In this document: piece after piece, positions 24,101 through 34,800 of the stretch | Numbering within the stretch: the first letter of the stretch is position 1 | How the letters are laid out: every line of letters begins with the position of its first letter | Source: Scolanthus callimorphus | Lineage: Eukaryota > Cnidaria > Anthozoa > Actiniaria > Edwardsiidae | Assembly (NCBI GenBank): GCA_033964015.1 | Contig: CM066917.1 | Location: 29,029,951 to 29,093,950 of the forward strand | Reading direction: 5' to 3' | Length of the DNA: 64,000 bases | The notes under the pieces: model-generated | The model's input: only the letters and a program-made list of their open reading frames with translations | The model's database searches: none | What the model was told of the DNA's origin: nothing | Made by a program: the position numbers and the translations under genes

Positions 24101-25255
24101 AAGATTGTCTTAAATAATTGATTACTTCTAGTAATTTTTGACCCCATTGTTAGAAATATAAAATTAACAATTATATTTCGTTGACCAACACTGAGCATCT
24201 TGGTTGTTTTGACTTGAGATAGTTTTTTTTATAATATTGTGATATTTTTATAATTTCTCTTGTGTTCTAGTGTATTACGTCTACAAAATGGAAATGTAAG
24301 AGCTTGCTTGACATCCTTGTGCTTGGATCTGTCTGTAAACCAGCCCCAAAGCTTTGATTCCTTCTAGTGATTAGCCTGTCTGGTGTAACCAAATTTAGAA
24401 TAATCCTGAATGGCACTGAAATATTTGACGATTGATATTGCTGTAGAGAATATGTCTAAAAGTCATATTGAATTGTGATTTTGAGATCTTTGATATTGAC
24501 TTAATGCATCAAGGGATCCCATCCATGGAAATGATACTGTCTCTAAGGAATTTATTTAAAAGACCGAACCAATAGATGCATTCAAATGGCAAAAGTATTT
24601 TAAAATAAGAAAAGATTAAGATAACAAAATCGAAACTGTGATTAGAACACTGTTAAAAACCTTTATATGCATGGAATACTGAGTGAATACTGAGTGTTGG
24701 TAATTCAAACTTGTTCTTTTTCAAGTATATTCTTGTTCTTGTCAAGTATACGGGGCGACATACATATCGATGTGGCTAAAACCGCATAAGTTGTAAAACA
24801 CTCACAACTCATTTGCGCACTGAGAAATTACGAAAAGCTTACCAACTACAAGAAGAATGAAAAAGATCGTCATCGAGCTGTGCTGCTCGACTTCGGGCGA
24901 TTCAACCTTTTCTTCTGGTGGGGAAGGAGAAGGAGTTGTTGTTGGACGACGAGTAGTTGTCGTTGCATTTCTCGCTGGAGTTGTTACATTTCTAGTGAAA
25001 TAAAACAGTAATTTATCACTTTTCGCTAAAATTCAGGATAATACATGTTTTATAACTTTATGGGAATCAAGAAAATAACCTGAATCATGATTAAACTGAT
25101 AAATAAAATGAATCCCGAACTTACAGTGACGAGATGTTGTTGGTTGGTCCAGGAGAGGATAGGACAGCAGGAGATGAAACCGCGGAGTTCTCTCCCGAAC
25201 ATTTTGCGATAATTATCAAACAAAGGAGCAAAATGATATTTGAAATATTCCCCAT
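12111..25255 (-). CDS. SLC9A8: Sodium/hydrogen exchanger 8-like (NHE8)
   Basis: This polytopic membrane antiporter exchanges Na+/K+ for H+, in Golgi/endosomes or at the apical surface in the NHE8 family. Sixteen coding exons fit in phase: 25255-25125, 24991-24843, 22933-22853, 22253-22195, 20578-20495, 19995-19895, 19099-19065, 18976-18833, 17914-17776, 17407-17303, 16976-16859, 16431-16349, 16219-16108, 15173-15031, 13183-13055 and 12215-12111, about 572 codons. Exon 1 gives a signal-like hydrophobic start, exon 2 a Thr/Pro linker then [13 protein letters not shown], and exon 5 [15 protein letters not shown]. Exon 8 holds [19 protein letters not shown] and [13 protein letters not shown], the ion-binding core with the conserved Asp residues. 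Exons 9-14 finish the antiporter fold (LRGAVAFAL). The tail has [12 protein letters not shown], typical of NHE8. Three one-base frame breaks lie near 19917-19920, 17315-17320 and 16937-16940. The splice sites and the rest of the protein are intact, so consensus errors are more likely than a pseudogene. Confidence 0.93.
12262..12719. mobile_element. TA-flanked MITE with 27-28-bp perfect TIRs
   Basis: The left terminus GAGCAGATTTCGTATGACTG is exactly inverted at the right end, and both sides are flanked by TA. The interior is G+C-rich near the ends. It also contains a tRNA-like segment at about 12460-12525, with TAGCTCATGTG followed by GAGGGTTCGCACC. The element lies in the last intron of SLC9A8 and shares terminus style with 23777-24028 and 43240-43490. 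Confidence 0.85.
13219..13435. repeat. Fold-back element made of GTGGAAATTCC units
   Basis: TATCCTATCGAGGAAC on the left is inverted as GTTCCTCGATAGGAGGGTA on the right. Between them are about six copies of CCTGTGGAAATTCCAGG-like sequence. Confidence 0.65.
13961..14031. repeat. G+C-rich near-perfect hairpin
   Basis: The arm CCGGTGTCACGCTACGCT and its exact complement AGCGTAGCGTGACACCGG flank a 10-base loop. The stem extends outward through CAGCCGCCC / GGGCGGCTG. It lies in an SLC9A8 intron. Confidence 0.8.
14091..14197. repeat. Small fold-back element
   Basis: TGGTTTCCACATAGTC and CAGTCGACCGTGAAACAA on the left are matched in inverted orientation by TTGTTTCACGGTTGACTG and GACTATATGGAAACCA on the right. 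Confidence 0.65.
14525..14705. repeat. GGCGGATCC-type MITE, diverged copy
   Basis: The left end CAGTGGTGGATCCAGAAATT and a right end near CCCTCCCGTAGATCCTC resemble the GGCGGATCC family. The interior has matching G-rich and C-rich stretches. Confidence 0.45.
14766..14998. mobile_element. Highly palindromic MITE
   Basis: The ends GCTCTCCAGTG and CACTGGAGAGC flank AAAAAATCAAATATCC-type inverted arms. Inside, the unit GGCGCGCGGGATTCCTGTG and GACAGGAATCCCGCGC occurs several times on both strands, giving alternative hairpins. It lies in the SLC9A8 intron 33 bp downstream of exon 14. Confidence 0.75.
15208..15735. repeat. Three tandem units of about 138 bp ending in a MITE-like terminus
   Basis: Units starting near 15217, 15356 and 15500 each contain GAACACATGTAGCGCGCAAC or a close variant, then GGACACATGTTTCC and GTTGCGCGC. 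The outer end reads TTAAGCCCTGGCTAAACTAG. A related element in reverse orientation is at about 32537-32818, ending CTAGTTTAGCCAGGGCTTTA. Confidence 0.65.
15846..16073. mobile_element. TTAAAGAGCC-type MITE
   Basis: The ends are TTAAAGAGACCGTGTCAGC and CTGACCAGGCTCTTTAA. The interior has ACTCCTTTGTTATTG, AGACGAATTGCGTG and CAGCTGATGGAAATGGAT, shared with copies at 37434-38047, about 45600-45780 and 61791-63705. The right end is only about 35 bp from the donor of SLC9A8 exon 13. Confidence 0.7.
17408..17775 (-). other. SLC9A8: Predicted U12-type AT-AC intron (SLC9A8 intron 9)
   Basis: Between codons for LISAL and [14 protein letters not shown] no GT donor or AG acceptor fits. The sequence gives a perfect U12 AT-AC pair: the intron starts ATATCCTTTT and ends TATCCTTAATGTATGTTAC. 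The branch motif is TCCTTAAT, about a dozen bases before the terminal AC. Removing this 368-base intron joins the protein exactly as in the NHE8 family. AT-AC introns are known in other NHE genes, e.g. SLC9A6. Confidence 0.88.
18423..18816. mobile_element. MITE with CTAGGGGTGACCGTCG termini and long G/C runs
   Basis: Left ATGCTAGGGGTGACCGTCG is inverted on the right as CGACGGTCACCCCTAGCAT. CCCTAAAAAATAC recurs several times inside. The element is bounded by a run of about 10 G on the left and about 26 C on the right. It ends only about 15 bp from SLC9A8 exon 8. Confidence 0.75.
19555..19755. repeat. AATTCCAGAGGGGTGGGG tandem units
   Basis: Three to four short units of AATTCCAGAGGGGTGGG lie between two copies of GAGGGTCATATCATG. 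The array sits inside an SLC9A8 intron. Confidence 0.6.
21179..22003. mobile_element. 825-bp TIR element with a tRNA-like segment
   Basis: Left TTAAGGACGGTGCCTACAA is inverted on the right as TTGTAGGCACCGTCCTTAA. The minus strand at about 21905-21833 looks tRNA-like: TTAGCGCGCTAGACGGACAG followed by GGTTCGGAACTC, with GGGGCAAG and GGGGCC nearby. It encodes no protein and lies in the SLC9A8 intron between exons 4 and 5. Confidence 0.7.
23337..23518. repeat. GGCGGATCC-type MITE
   Basis: The left end CAGGGGCGGACCCAGGATCC and a right end CCCTAAATCCACCTATGG show the family termini. The interior is G-rich, then C-rich. A second diverged copy follows at 23615-23766, ending CTGGTTCCGCCCCTG. Confidence 0.6.
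23777..24028. mobile_element. TA-flanked GAGCGG MITE (copy 1)
   Basis: The ends GAGCGGTTTCACATGACTGT and its near inverse end in CCGCTC, with TA on both sides. The copy at 43240-43490 shares the whole interior, including GAAAACAATTGCAATTGAGC and AGCCAATCAGAATCGAG. A shorter relative lies at about 60668-60790. Confidence 0.85.
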
Positions 25256-25816
25256 TGTGTTCTAATCCTTGATTACGGTAATGTCAGGCAGAGAAGTAGT
25301 ATTTCATTGCAGATTTTCCCAAACATCTCACTTTCTAAAATCTTATCATAGAACATTTCTACAACGCATGCGCAAAATCACCAAAATAAAAATACGTAAT
25401 CAAATCAATACTATTTCGGAAGCACTCGCTATTTCTTCGAGAAGCCGAACATAGAACGGTAAAACTCGGCACGACGTCGACGAGACTTGAGTTGAGCCTA
25501 CGTTGTTTGCACAGCAGTATGTGAGTGCCCATTGCTATAGCAACAAAAGTCAGCCATTATTAGATTCCGAGCTCTGTTGCACATACAAGAGAAACAACAA
25601 GAAAAGTTTATCGTTTCTATCAAGATCTATTGGAATCTACTCTGAATAATACCTCTAAAAGGCTTAAATAGTAGGAACATGCCCCAGAATATCAGAAATG
25701 GAGGATAACAAAGCGCCCAAATACACCATTCCACTACATAGAAAATTCAGTTCAACTCAGTAGTGAAGTCAATTTCTTAGCTTGGTTTTCCCGCCGAGAA
25801 CGATTAGCTCAACGTG
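25256..25816. promoter_or_regulatory. Divergent intergenic region, SLC9A8 / WDR97-like
   Basis: The start codons of two oppositely oriented genes are 561 bp apart, so the segment must hold both promoters and both 5' leaders. No TATA box placed for either gene stands out. On the WDR97 side two short upstream frames occur at 25679-25708 and 25698-25763, if the transcript starts that far up. Confidence 0.6.
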
Positions 25817-28800
25817 ATGGCGTCAAGTCGATTGATGAACATAATAGAACAACGGACGAAGCCGCATTCCTCTGAGAGTTTTGGTCAAGTTAGTTCTCAC
25901 TGGAAACTTATTCGTGACTCGGTACAAAATAGATCTGAAGATCCGAAACAGTTTGACAAACAACAACCAAAGACAGTCGGCCATGGCGTGCATGCAGTTA
26001 GAACGATTCCAGCTATGGAGAACGATCTGCAAAGCGTTGTTTATAATTCATATTCGGGAAATTATATCGGAATAGATCCAGAGGGTAGGATTACTATGTA
26101 TTTACCGTCTGGATATAGGGAAAGAAATGTGAAATACCTCCAGCAACCTATACATGGGCTGGTTTATGCTTCCAAAACAAGGCAATATGTTGGATGGGGC
26201 CACGATGAAAATATTAAGGTAAACGAACTTTACTTTGGTAATCGAAATATCTGAAAGAGATGATCTCTATATTTTACTATCTGTTGCATGACAATTATGG
26301 GATTGTAATAAAGTAGAATTTCAAGAGTGAAACTTTCAGACAATTTTACATTTATTATTTATGTTTAAGATTTGTTGATACCAGTAGGGTTCCTGGATAA
26401 ACAAAATCAATACGAAATAAGATACTTGGCAGTAAAGAAATTTCATTGTTTAGTAGCTATAGAAACATATTAAAAGTGTAGCTTGTCTGAATTCTATTTA
26501 CAAATACAATCCTTATTTTTTAAGGACTATAGATACTGGACTATAGGTGCATGGTCTGTTGCTACTTCTGAGCTACATTTTACACAGTCTATAATAGATC
26601 TGTTACAATACAGAGTGTATGACAATCCCGATTTCCTCAGCTCAGGATTTTGCTGATTTCTCTTGAAATTCCAGAATCCTGATGCAAATTATTTTTTGTG
26701 ATTTTGATGACATTTTCTGGAACTGCAGTAGGTCCATTTTCCAGTAGAATTACTGGAACAACTGCAACCTACCCTTAAAGTGCCACTATTATCAAAAATA
26801 GGGTCTCCAATCTTTGCCAATTCTCCATATGTTAGGCAGCTTTGCAAAACTAGAACAATGCCGTTTTCCGTTTTTGATAGCTGTTTTCGTTCAGAAGTTA
26901 TTAAGGTAAGAACGATATGCAATTAGCATAGGTGATGACGTCACCCTCTCAACTTGATCAAAGCCTAAATACTAAAAAGAGGTATATCTCTATACCTCTT
27001 GAAGTTAGAGTGCTCAAACTTGGCAGAATGAATACTTGACTTGAACAGAGTGATGTGACTCATCGGTCAGGGTTGCCATGGCAACCCCCTGGTTCCCAGG
27101 CTCCCCAGACGATTTTAGGAATTCCCGATTTACCCGCCCAGATTCAGAATTAACCAATTTGCTTGTTACTAAAAGCGAGCTACTACTAAGTAAGATAAGT
27201 GGGCATGGCAATGTAGGTTACAATTGATTTCTTCAAAAGATATAGCCTCATCTAGAATTTTGGATAGGGGTGGTCTGGAACAAAGGCTGTTGCCATGGCA
27301 ATCAATTAAGGTAAACAAAATTATCAAGAAGAGTGAGTTCAATAACCGTGGCAAATTTGATAGGATTTGATGGAAATCCAACAAAAATATAGACCATCAA
27401 ATAATTCACCACTTTGTTTGTTGAGAGTGTGACGTCATCAAGTCACACTTTGGAGCAATGGCGGCCAAATTTCAAACTCTAATATCTTCGGAACCAAAAA
27501 AGATTTTTGAAAACGGAAAGAAGCACATTTCTTCTTAGCCTCAGCTCTTTCAAATAAGGCATAAAGTAAATAATTTTCAAACTTGATAATAGTGGCACTT
27601 TAACCACATAAGGCAAATGTAATGTAAAATTAACCAACAATAGTAAACTATTTGTTTTATTAATTCCCATAGCTGATATCTGATGGCTTCAAAGTTATAA
27701 GTGCCACATCCTCAATTAGTCAGATTTCCTGGTAAGTCAATATTGATATGAAAGAATTTGAATGCTGATATGAAACATGTTTGTAATAGAGAAATCTTTG
27801 AAACTTGCTTTCCTCTTTTTCCATCACTTGGGCCATTGGTGTGTTAGATCCAAGGGGATTTTGCATGGGCAAAATTCCTTTATTGTCGAGAATAAAAAAA
27901 AAAATTACAATGCATGGAGGCATAATACTGAGTTTAGTATAACAACTGAACAAGATAATATTGTTTTTATCATAACAGCACAATCACCATTTATTCAACG
28001 AATGTACCCTTAAAATTCTAGTTGATGAAGCATATTAATTCTTAATCAAGATCATTTTTTTCTTTCATATTTCTGTTTCAGTGGTGTATTTAATGAGACC
28101 ACTAATGAGGTCATTACTGGTGGAGCTGGCAACATTACTGTAAGTACAGACCACTGCAGCTATAGAGAGAATGAATGCTTTCTCTGACTTGAACAGTGAA
28201 TGACATAAACTAACTGAGACTCTTATTTGTGTTTCTTTATACATGACAGTGCTGGAGTTTTAGATATGGAGCCAAATTTCTTCTACAGAGAAAAGTACTT
28301 ACAGTAAGTTTATATCTGCATTTAGTAGAAAAAGGTTACAAAATATCTATAGCCTAAATTTGAATGCTTGCTTTCTATGAATTATTCCAAATAGTCATTA
28401 CACATTGGGAAGTTATGCTTTAGTTATCAGAAGACCAAAATATGTAATTTTAGTCGAGAATTTTCAGCCTTAAAAAAGACTGCATTTGCTGGCCGCCATT
28501 ATGGTTTCCAGTTCCACTAAACACAGGCTTTCTAAAGATAGAGCTTGACTATCACACATCTGATGGTCTTGAAAACCATGAATGAGATGCGACTAAAAAA
28601 ATCAAAACAAAATAATTCAGTTCAAGAAAAAGGTATCGCAATCCCTGTGTGTGTATCACAACTAGAGCCCAAATCTGGAACACATTAAAGCTGATTAATG
28701 GTGGACTGATTTGCATTAGGGACTTTTCTCTTCTGCTTGAGCTGTGTTTCTGACCTGGATGCTCATTATTATTTCATTTCTCTAGGATCAGCTCCCCTCC

Positions 28801-31800
28801 AGCTGCATTATCAAGCACCTGTGCCTTGAGGACACACCTAGCAGAGCCCAGCGCTGTTTTGCTGTGTACAATAATAATGTTATTGTGTATACCCTACTGG
28901 ATGGCACCTGTGTTGCACATTACAGAGATATACATTCCAGGGAGATCACAGCTGTCTTGTACTTTAATCCTCTCAAGGTGGGTGGATTTGTCTCGGCCAA
29001 AATGTAAGATGTAATTTACATATTACACTGAGCCAGGACCCTGTAGCATTAAGGGCTTGAGTGGCTTCCAAAGTGGGATCAGAACTTATCCCAGACATAT
29101 TCTAGCTCACAAATGATGTTAGGTGGATTCAATTGTCTGCCTCTACATACCATTGAGAGGTCCTGTTTATCCCAGCATGACTCAGCCTCCCTTGAGAAAA
29201 ACTTAACCAGGGATCTTGACTGTGGCTCCTGTATGCATAACTGCATATATCTCGAAGCATCAAATTTTTAGAGATCCTTGAATCTCAGATTTTTAGAGAG
29301 CTGTCTCACAATCTGGTTTTCTGACAAAATTAATGCAAATTACAGACAATGTATGAGAAGTCTTTAATGATCATCTTGATCTCAAATTTCCAAGCCTTGA
29401 TCTTCGCTGTGTCAGAAAATCTCACATTTACCTTCCTCCACCCCCCCTGTTTCTATTCCTCCCAACCAACCTAGTGTTTACACAAGGCTATGTAAGCCCA
29501 GAGAAAGTCTTCTATAACGCTGTTCACGCTGACATCATTATAATGTGCCAACCAGAGATTGATTGTTCCACAGAACAAAGGACACTATTGAATCCACGGT
29601 TGGTGCATTAGCATTAGAATAGCAGTGTTGATAAACAGTGAATAGCGCTATTGCTTAAGTAGGTGACAGTGAAATGCTGCTGGTAGCTCTATAGCTCTAT
29701 GTCTTGTTATTTTTCAGTATCTTGTAACAGCTTCCAAAGATGGATCCATCAAAGTGTGGGATGATAAAGGAAATGTAAAGACCATCTTTATTGGTCACCT
29801 AAAGGCTGTCAGTGCCCTTACAGTATACCCCTTTGGCCCTTACATTATGTCTGGCTCAGCCGACTGCACTATACGGGTGTGGAGTCTCGATACATCTGAT
29901 GAAGTCGACAGAATTCAAACTGCACAACCAGTCATGGGGTTAGGCTCCATGGTGGGAAAGGATGATCTGTACTCGTTCAGTAGCAGTTCCTTGGATTTGT
30001 GGAAGATTGAGCATGTCCACAGTGTTTTTACAACTGTTGGTTGTAAAGTCAAGTCCATTAAGACCACAACACATCCAAGGGTAAGTCAAAGACAGTGTGT
30101 TTTTATATGCAAATTTATATTAGCTGAGCAAGGTAGAACCAGTTTTGTGGACATGTACCTGCTAAAGATGTTTGTGCAGGTTTAGAGTGGGGCTTCAAAG
30201 TATAAAATAACATGGCGTGTCAACATGATTGACATGTTGCATATGTCATCAGAGGTAAACATCCTGTGAATGGAATGAGGATTCCATATGGGACAGGTTG
30301 GTTCCCACCTGGGATAAGCAGGATCCCATGTGGGATAGGTGGGATCCCAACTGGGATAAAGCAGGATGCCATATGGGATATGTGGGATCACACCAGGAAT
30401 AAGGCAGGATCCCATATGGGAAGGTGGTATCCCACCTGGGATAGGTGGGATCCCACCAGGAATAAGGCAGGATCCCATATGGGAAGGGTGGTACCCCACC
30501 TGGGATAGGTGGGATCCCACCAGGAATAAGGCAGGATCCCATATGGGAAGGGGTGGTACCCTACCTGGGATAGGTGGGATCCCACCTGGGATAAGGCACA
30601 ATCCCATGTGGGATAGGTGGGAATCCCACTAGGAATATGACAGGATCCCAAAGGGGAAAGGTGGTACCCAACCTGGGATAGGGGGATCCCACCTGGAATA
30701 AGGCAGGAATATGGGATAGGTGGGACGCAACCTTGGATAATGAAGGATCCCATATGGAATAGGTCGAGCCCCACCAGGAATAAGGCAGGATCTCATATGG
30801 AAAGGGTGGGATCCCATATGGGATAGGTGGGCAGAGGATCTCACATCACAGCTTTTGTTACTGGGATATTTTGTATTTGTTAAGGTTTTTCTTGTCTCCC
30901 CTGGAATCCCTAACACAGGATGGTACTATATACTAATCATGGCACATTTTGCATGTTAGGTTCCAACCCGTATGGTGTGTGTGTGTAGTGATGCAACAGT
31001 AAGAATGATCTCCCCTGGGTCTGGTGCTTGTATTACAACACTGTTAGTTCCCAATATGCAGACAGTAGCTGATGTTGTGTGTGCTGCAGCTGACAGTAAG
31101 TAGATGACATCTAAAGTAGAGGTGTGCAGGTGATGGAGAAGTATGGTGTGGCATGGTTTGGTATATGGTACAATTTATGGTGTAATTTGTTGTGCTATGG
31201 TACAACTTGGTGATGGTATGATATTGGCATGACATGTTTTGGTGGTATGACATCACACCAAAATACATGGAAGGTTTGGTTATACGGTAGGGTGGTATGG
31301 TATGGTATGTTTATGATGGTATGGTTTGTTGTAGTGTGTTTGGTCTGGCATGTTATCATATAGTTTGCTATGGTATGGCATTGCATGGTATGTTTTGTAT
31401 GGTATGGTATATGGTATGATGTGGTTTGCCATGGTATGGTGTTGCATGGTTTGCTATGGTATTGTTTGCTAAGCTAAGGTATGTTTATAAATGCAAGGTA
31501 AGTTATATGGTATGGTTTGCTATGGTATGGTATTACATGGCATGGTAGGATATGGTATGACACATGATGGGATGTAAGTCTGATAAGCCTGCTTGGTGCA
31601 TAGTCCATTATTAAAAGTCCATTATTTAAAATGCTACATTTTTATCAGATGTTCTCTTCACCTTGCTTACAAATGGTGTGATTCTGAAGGCATCTACTCT
31701 TACAAATCCTTGCAAGATTGTTCAACAATGGAAGAAAGAAGATACTAAAGGTATTAAATTTGGCATCATTTAGGGTGAATGGCATATTGATTACTGTTGT

Positions 31801-34800
31801 CCATTCCAGCTAAAAGGACACATGCACTGTACTCAATCTGGAGTGAAAAGCTAACTTAATACAACCTGTTTTCTTCTAGTTCCCAGTACCTGTACTTGTT
31901 TGTGCCTCTATGAATACATTGTTGAGGTGAGCGAATACATTTTCCTTGCAGCATTTTTTATTTATTCTAAAAAAAGATACCACAGGTCCCTCTGCCAGCT
32001 GTAATATAAAGGCTGGCACTTGAGCTACCAATAATGTGCACAACAATAATCAATTTAACATTGTTCTACCCCAAAAACGTCCTTCAAATCAAATGTGAAA
32101 CTCTTTCTTCATTCAGGACAAATTACAGTTAGAAACTGACAACTGGGGAGGCCTGGTATCTAGCATGACAACCCGGCAGACACAACTGGAAGAGTCCCAA
32201 AATGTCCCTACCTCCAGTTCTTATGATAGGACATTATTGCTGGGGGGTTGTGTGGATGGAACTATTGTGGTATATGATTGGATGAATAGGAAAACGCCAG
32301 GGGCAATATCATTCCAGATAGAAGTAAGTGTTAAAAGGTGTATAACATACTTATTGCACTGCAGATTAGCACCAGACAATGGCTTTGAACATGGAGATAA
32401 TTTTTATGGTTAGCACCAAAATGTTAGGCGTTGCTCCCCAGAATTTGATGCAATTTTCTTAGCTGAATTACAAGAGATTATCTGGATCAGACATTTAAAA
32501 ACAAAACACTGACCATATTTATGTCCGTACCTTAAAAAAAAAGCCTACTAGCTGAAGGACACATGTATAGTGCACTCTCGCACAACATTTGTGTCCTGCA
32601 TGTTTCCCCTAGCAGGCTAAACTAGGAAACATCGCACGCGTGTGTCTCGGACACATAAATTGTTTCTTGTCTTGTGAAGAAACATTTCTTTGTGTCCTGG
32701 CTACAAAATTTGTTGCGTGTGACAATGTTTCCCGTGCAGCTATACCGGAAAACACAAAGGAAACCTGTCCGGCTACAATGTTGCATGCTACATATGTCCT
32801 AGTTTAGCCAGGGCTTTATACGTTTTTGGAAATGCACATAAAAGTATAACTAATCTTTTTATAGCTGATATAACTAATGTTTTTCGACAGCCTTTACATT
32901 TAAAGCCTTGTTATGTTTTCCTCTCTGCTAGGCACATAGAGAAGAAGTCGTTACCATGGTGGCAAATCCATCAGTTGATCAAGTCTTATCAGCCGGTCTT
33001 GGTATGTAGTGAATTTTTACCCAGCATATCAAGAAATTTTTTCACCCTAAAATTTTCGACTTGCTGACTACCTTATAGAAAATCCCTGGAAGGTCTGTAA
33101 GTATTTTCCCGCATATCTTAGGGACAAAAGCAGACTTAGGCACAAAAGCAGGAAATTTCACCCAAACTTGCAGATGTTCGAGAAACATCGTTCTCTTGGT
33201 CACCAGTTTTTTTTTTACTCGGCCAAAGGGCCTGTTGAAAAGATTAGAAAAAACACAGGCAGCCCGCACAAATATGTAATATTTACATATCAGTACTTTC
33301 TTGATATGTAACTTATACACCGCGATTTTCCTCCCCAGATAACTGCATTAAAGTTTGGCGACTGTTTCCATTTGCACAAGAGGCCCTTGCACCTCTGATG
33401 ACCCTGTATTGCCAGGAGACTCCTCGTCACCTAGCTGTCGCCCATCACAGGTTGTGTGTGGCTCTACACGAACCTGCTACTGCTGCCTATAATGTAGTTG
33501 TGTTCAAGACAACCCAGAAAGGTAAAATATGACATAAATAGGACGCTTAGATTGTGTGTGAACAGTAGATATGGTATAGCGCTGCGGCGTGTACGTAAGG
33601 TAAAATAAGACATTGATAGGGTGCTAAGATGGTACGTGAATACTAAATATTGTAAAAGACAACACAGAGAGGTAAAATGAGGTGTTCTTTTCTCCTCTAG
33701 AGCGTTTTGACCACAACAGCGATGATGACCACACTGATGACATCACAGGTGTAGCCAGTTGTCCGAAAATGAGGATCTTTGCCTCCTGTAGTACGGACGG
33801 GTCTGTCCGGATATGGGACGAGGCAAATAATCTTTTACGTGTTATAACGCTGAACGCCTTGCCTACTAGCTTGTGTTTCTGCAGCCAGAAGGGAGACCTG
33901 CTAGTGGGAATTGGAAACCATCTGCACAAGATCGAGTACGCTACATGTAAGTGCAGGTTACTTAACTTACATATATAGGGCGTTAAGATTGTGTGTGAAC
34001 AGTAAATATAGTATACCGATGTACGGGAAGGCCGCAAGTTAATCAGCCTCTGACTGTAAATTGTAACCTGATGCTTAGAAGGGAGAAACAGATTTGGCTC
34101 AAGTTCTTGAGAATCACGCAGTTTTTTTTTTCTCACGCAGCGAGTCTTGGAGTGTAGGGAGAAGAGACGGTTGAAAATTCAGGCTACAAAAGGACGTGCA
34201 TTTTTGTTTTACCGTCATCAAAATCGTTGACGTCACCACCGGCATAATTTTTATAGTCGGCAGTAATTCCTAGTTTAATTATTTAATTAATCAATTATTA
34301 ATGTATTGATCAATTTATTATTAATATTATTTATTACTAATTTATTGTTAATTGATTAATTATTGTCATCATAACTCGCACGCCCTAATCATCATCGTCA
34401 TCATCATCATCGGCGGCGACATTGCCATCCTAATATATGTTCTTGCTCCTCTGTTTTTTTAGACATACCTCGTTCCTATATCTACCGCATGGTAGCCATG
34501 GAATTCCAACGTGCGACAGCCGAGAAGCCACTCCCCATCGACGATACCGTCCTTGCTGCCATTTCAGGGAGCGATCGTCAGCGCCTCACGAGAGCCAAGT
34601 CTTCCTTGTTCAAGTTCACACACTTTGCAGATCTGTTATCGCCCGAGGAGATGAACGAGAAAGTAGAGGAAGAGGAACGACGATCTCAGGTGGTGTAGCA
34701 GTCTGTCTTTGGTTTACTGCTAAAAGTTTTAGCAAAACCGTTGCATCGCGACCCCGATTTGTTGTTGATTTGCTGTTTCGCCAGTCAAACCTAATGAGCC

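Noticed and set aside
12111..25255. SLC9A8 as a pseudogene
   Set aside because: All splice sites and motifs are intact and the only defects are three one-base length changes, two of them in homopolymer runs. The pattern fits sequence error better than decay.
30182..30916. Several long open frames on both strands with IPGG/HMGS-like repeats
   Set aside because: They are by-products of a minisatellite whose unit is free of stop codons in several frames. There are no splice sites or family resemblance.
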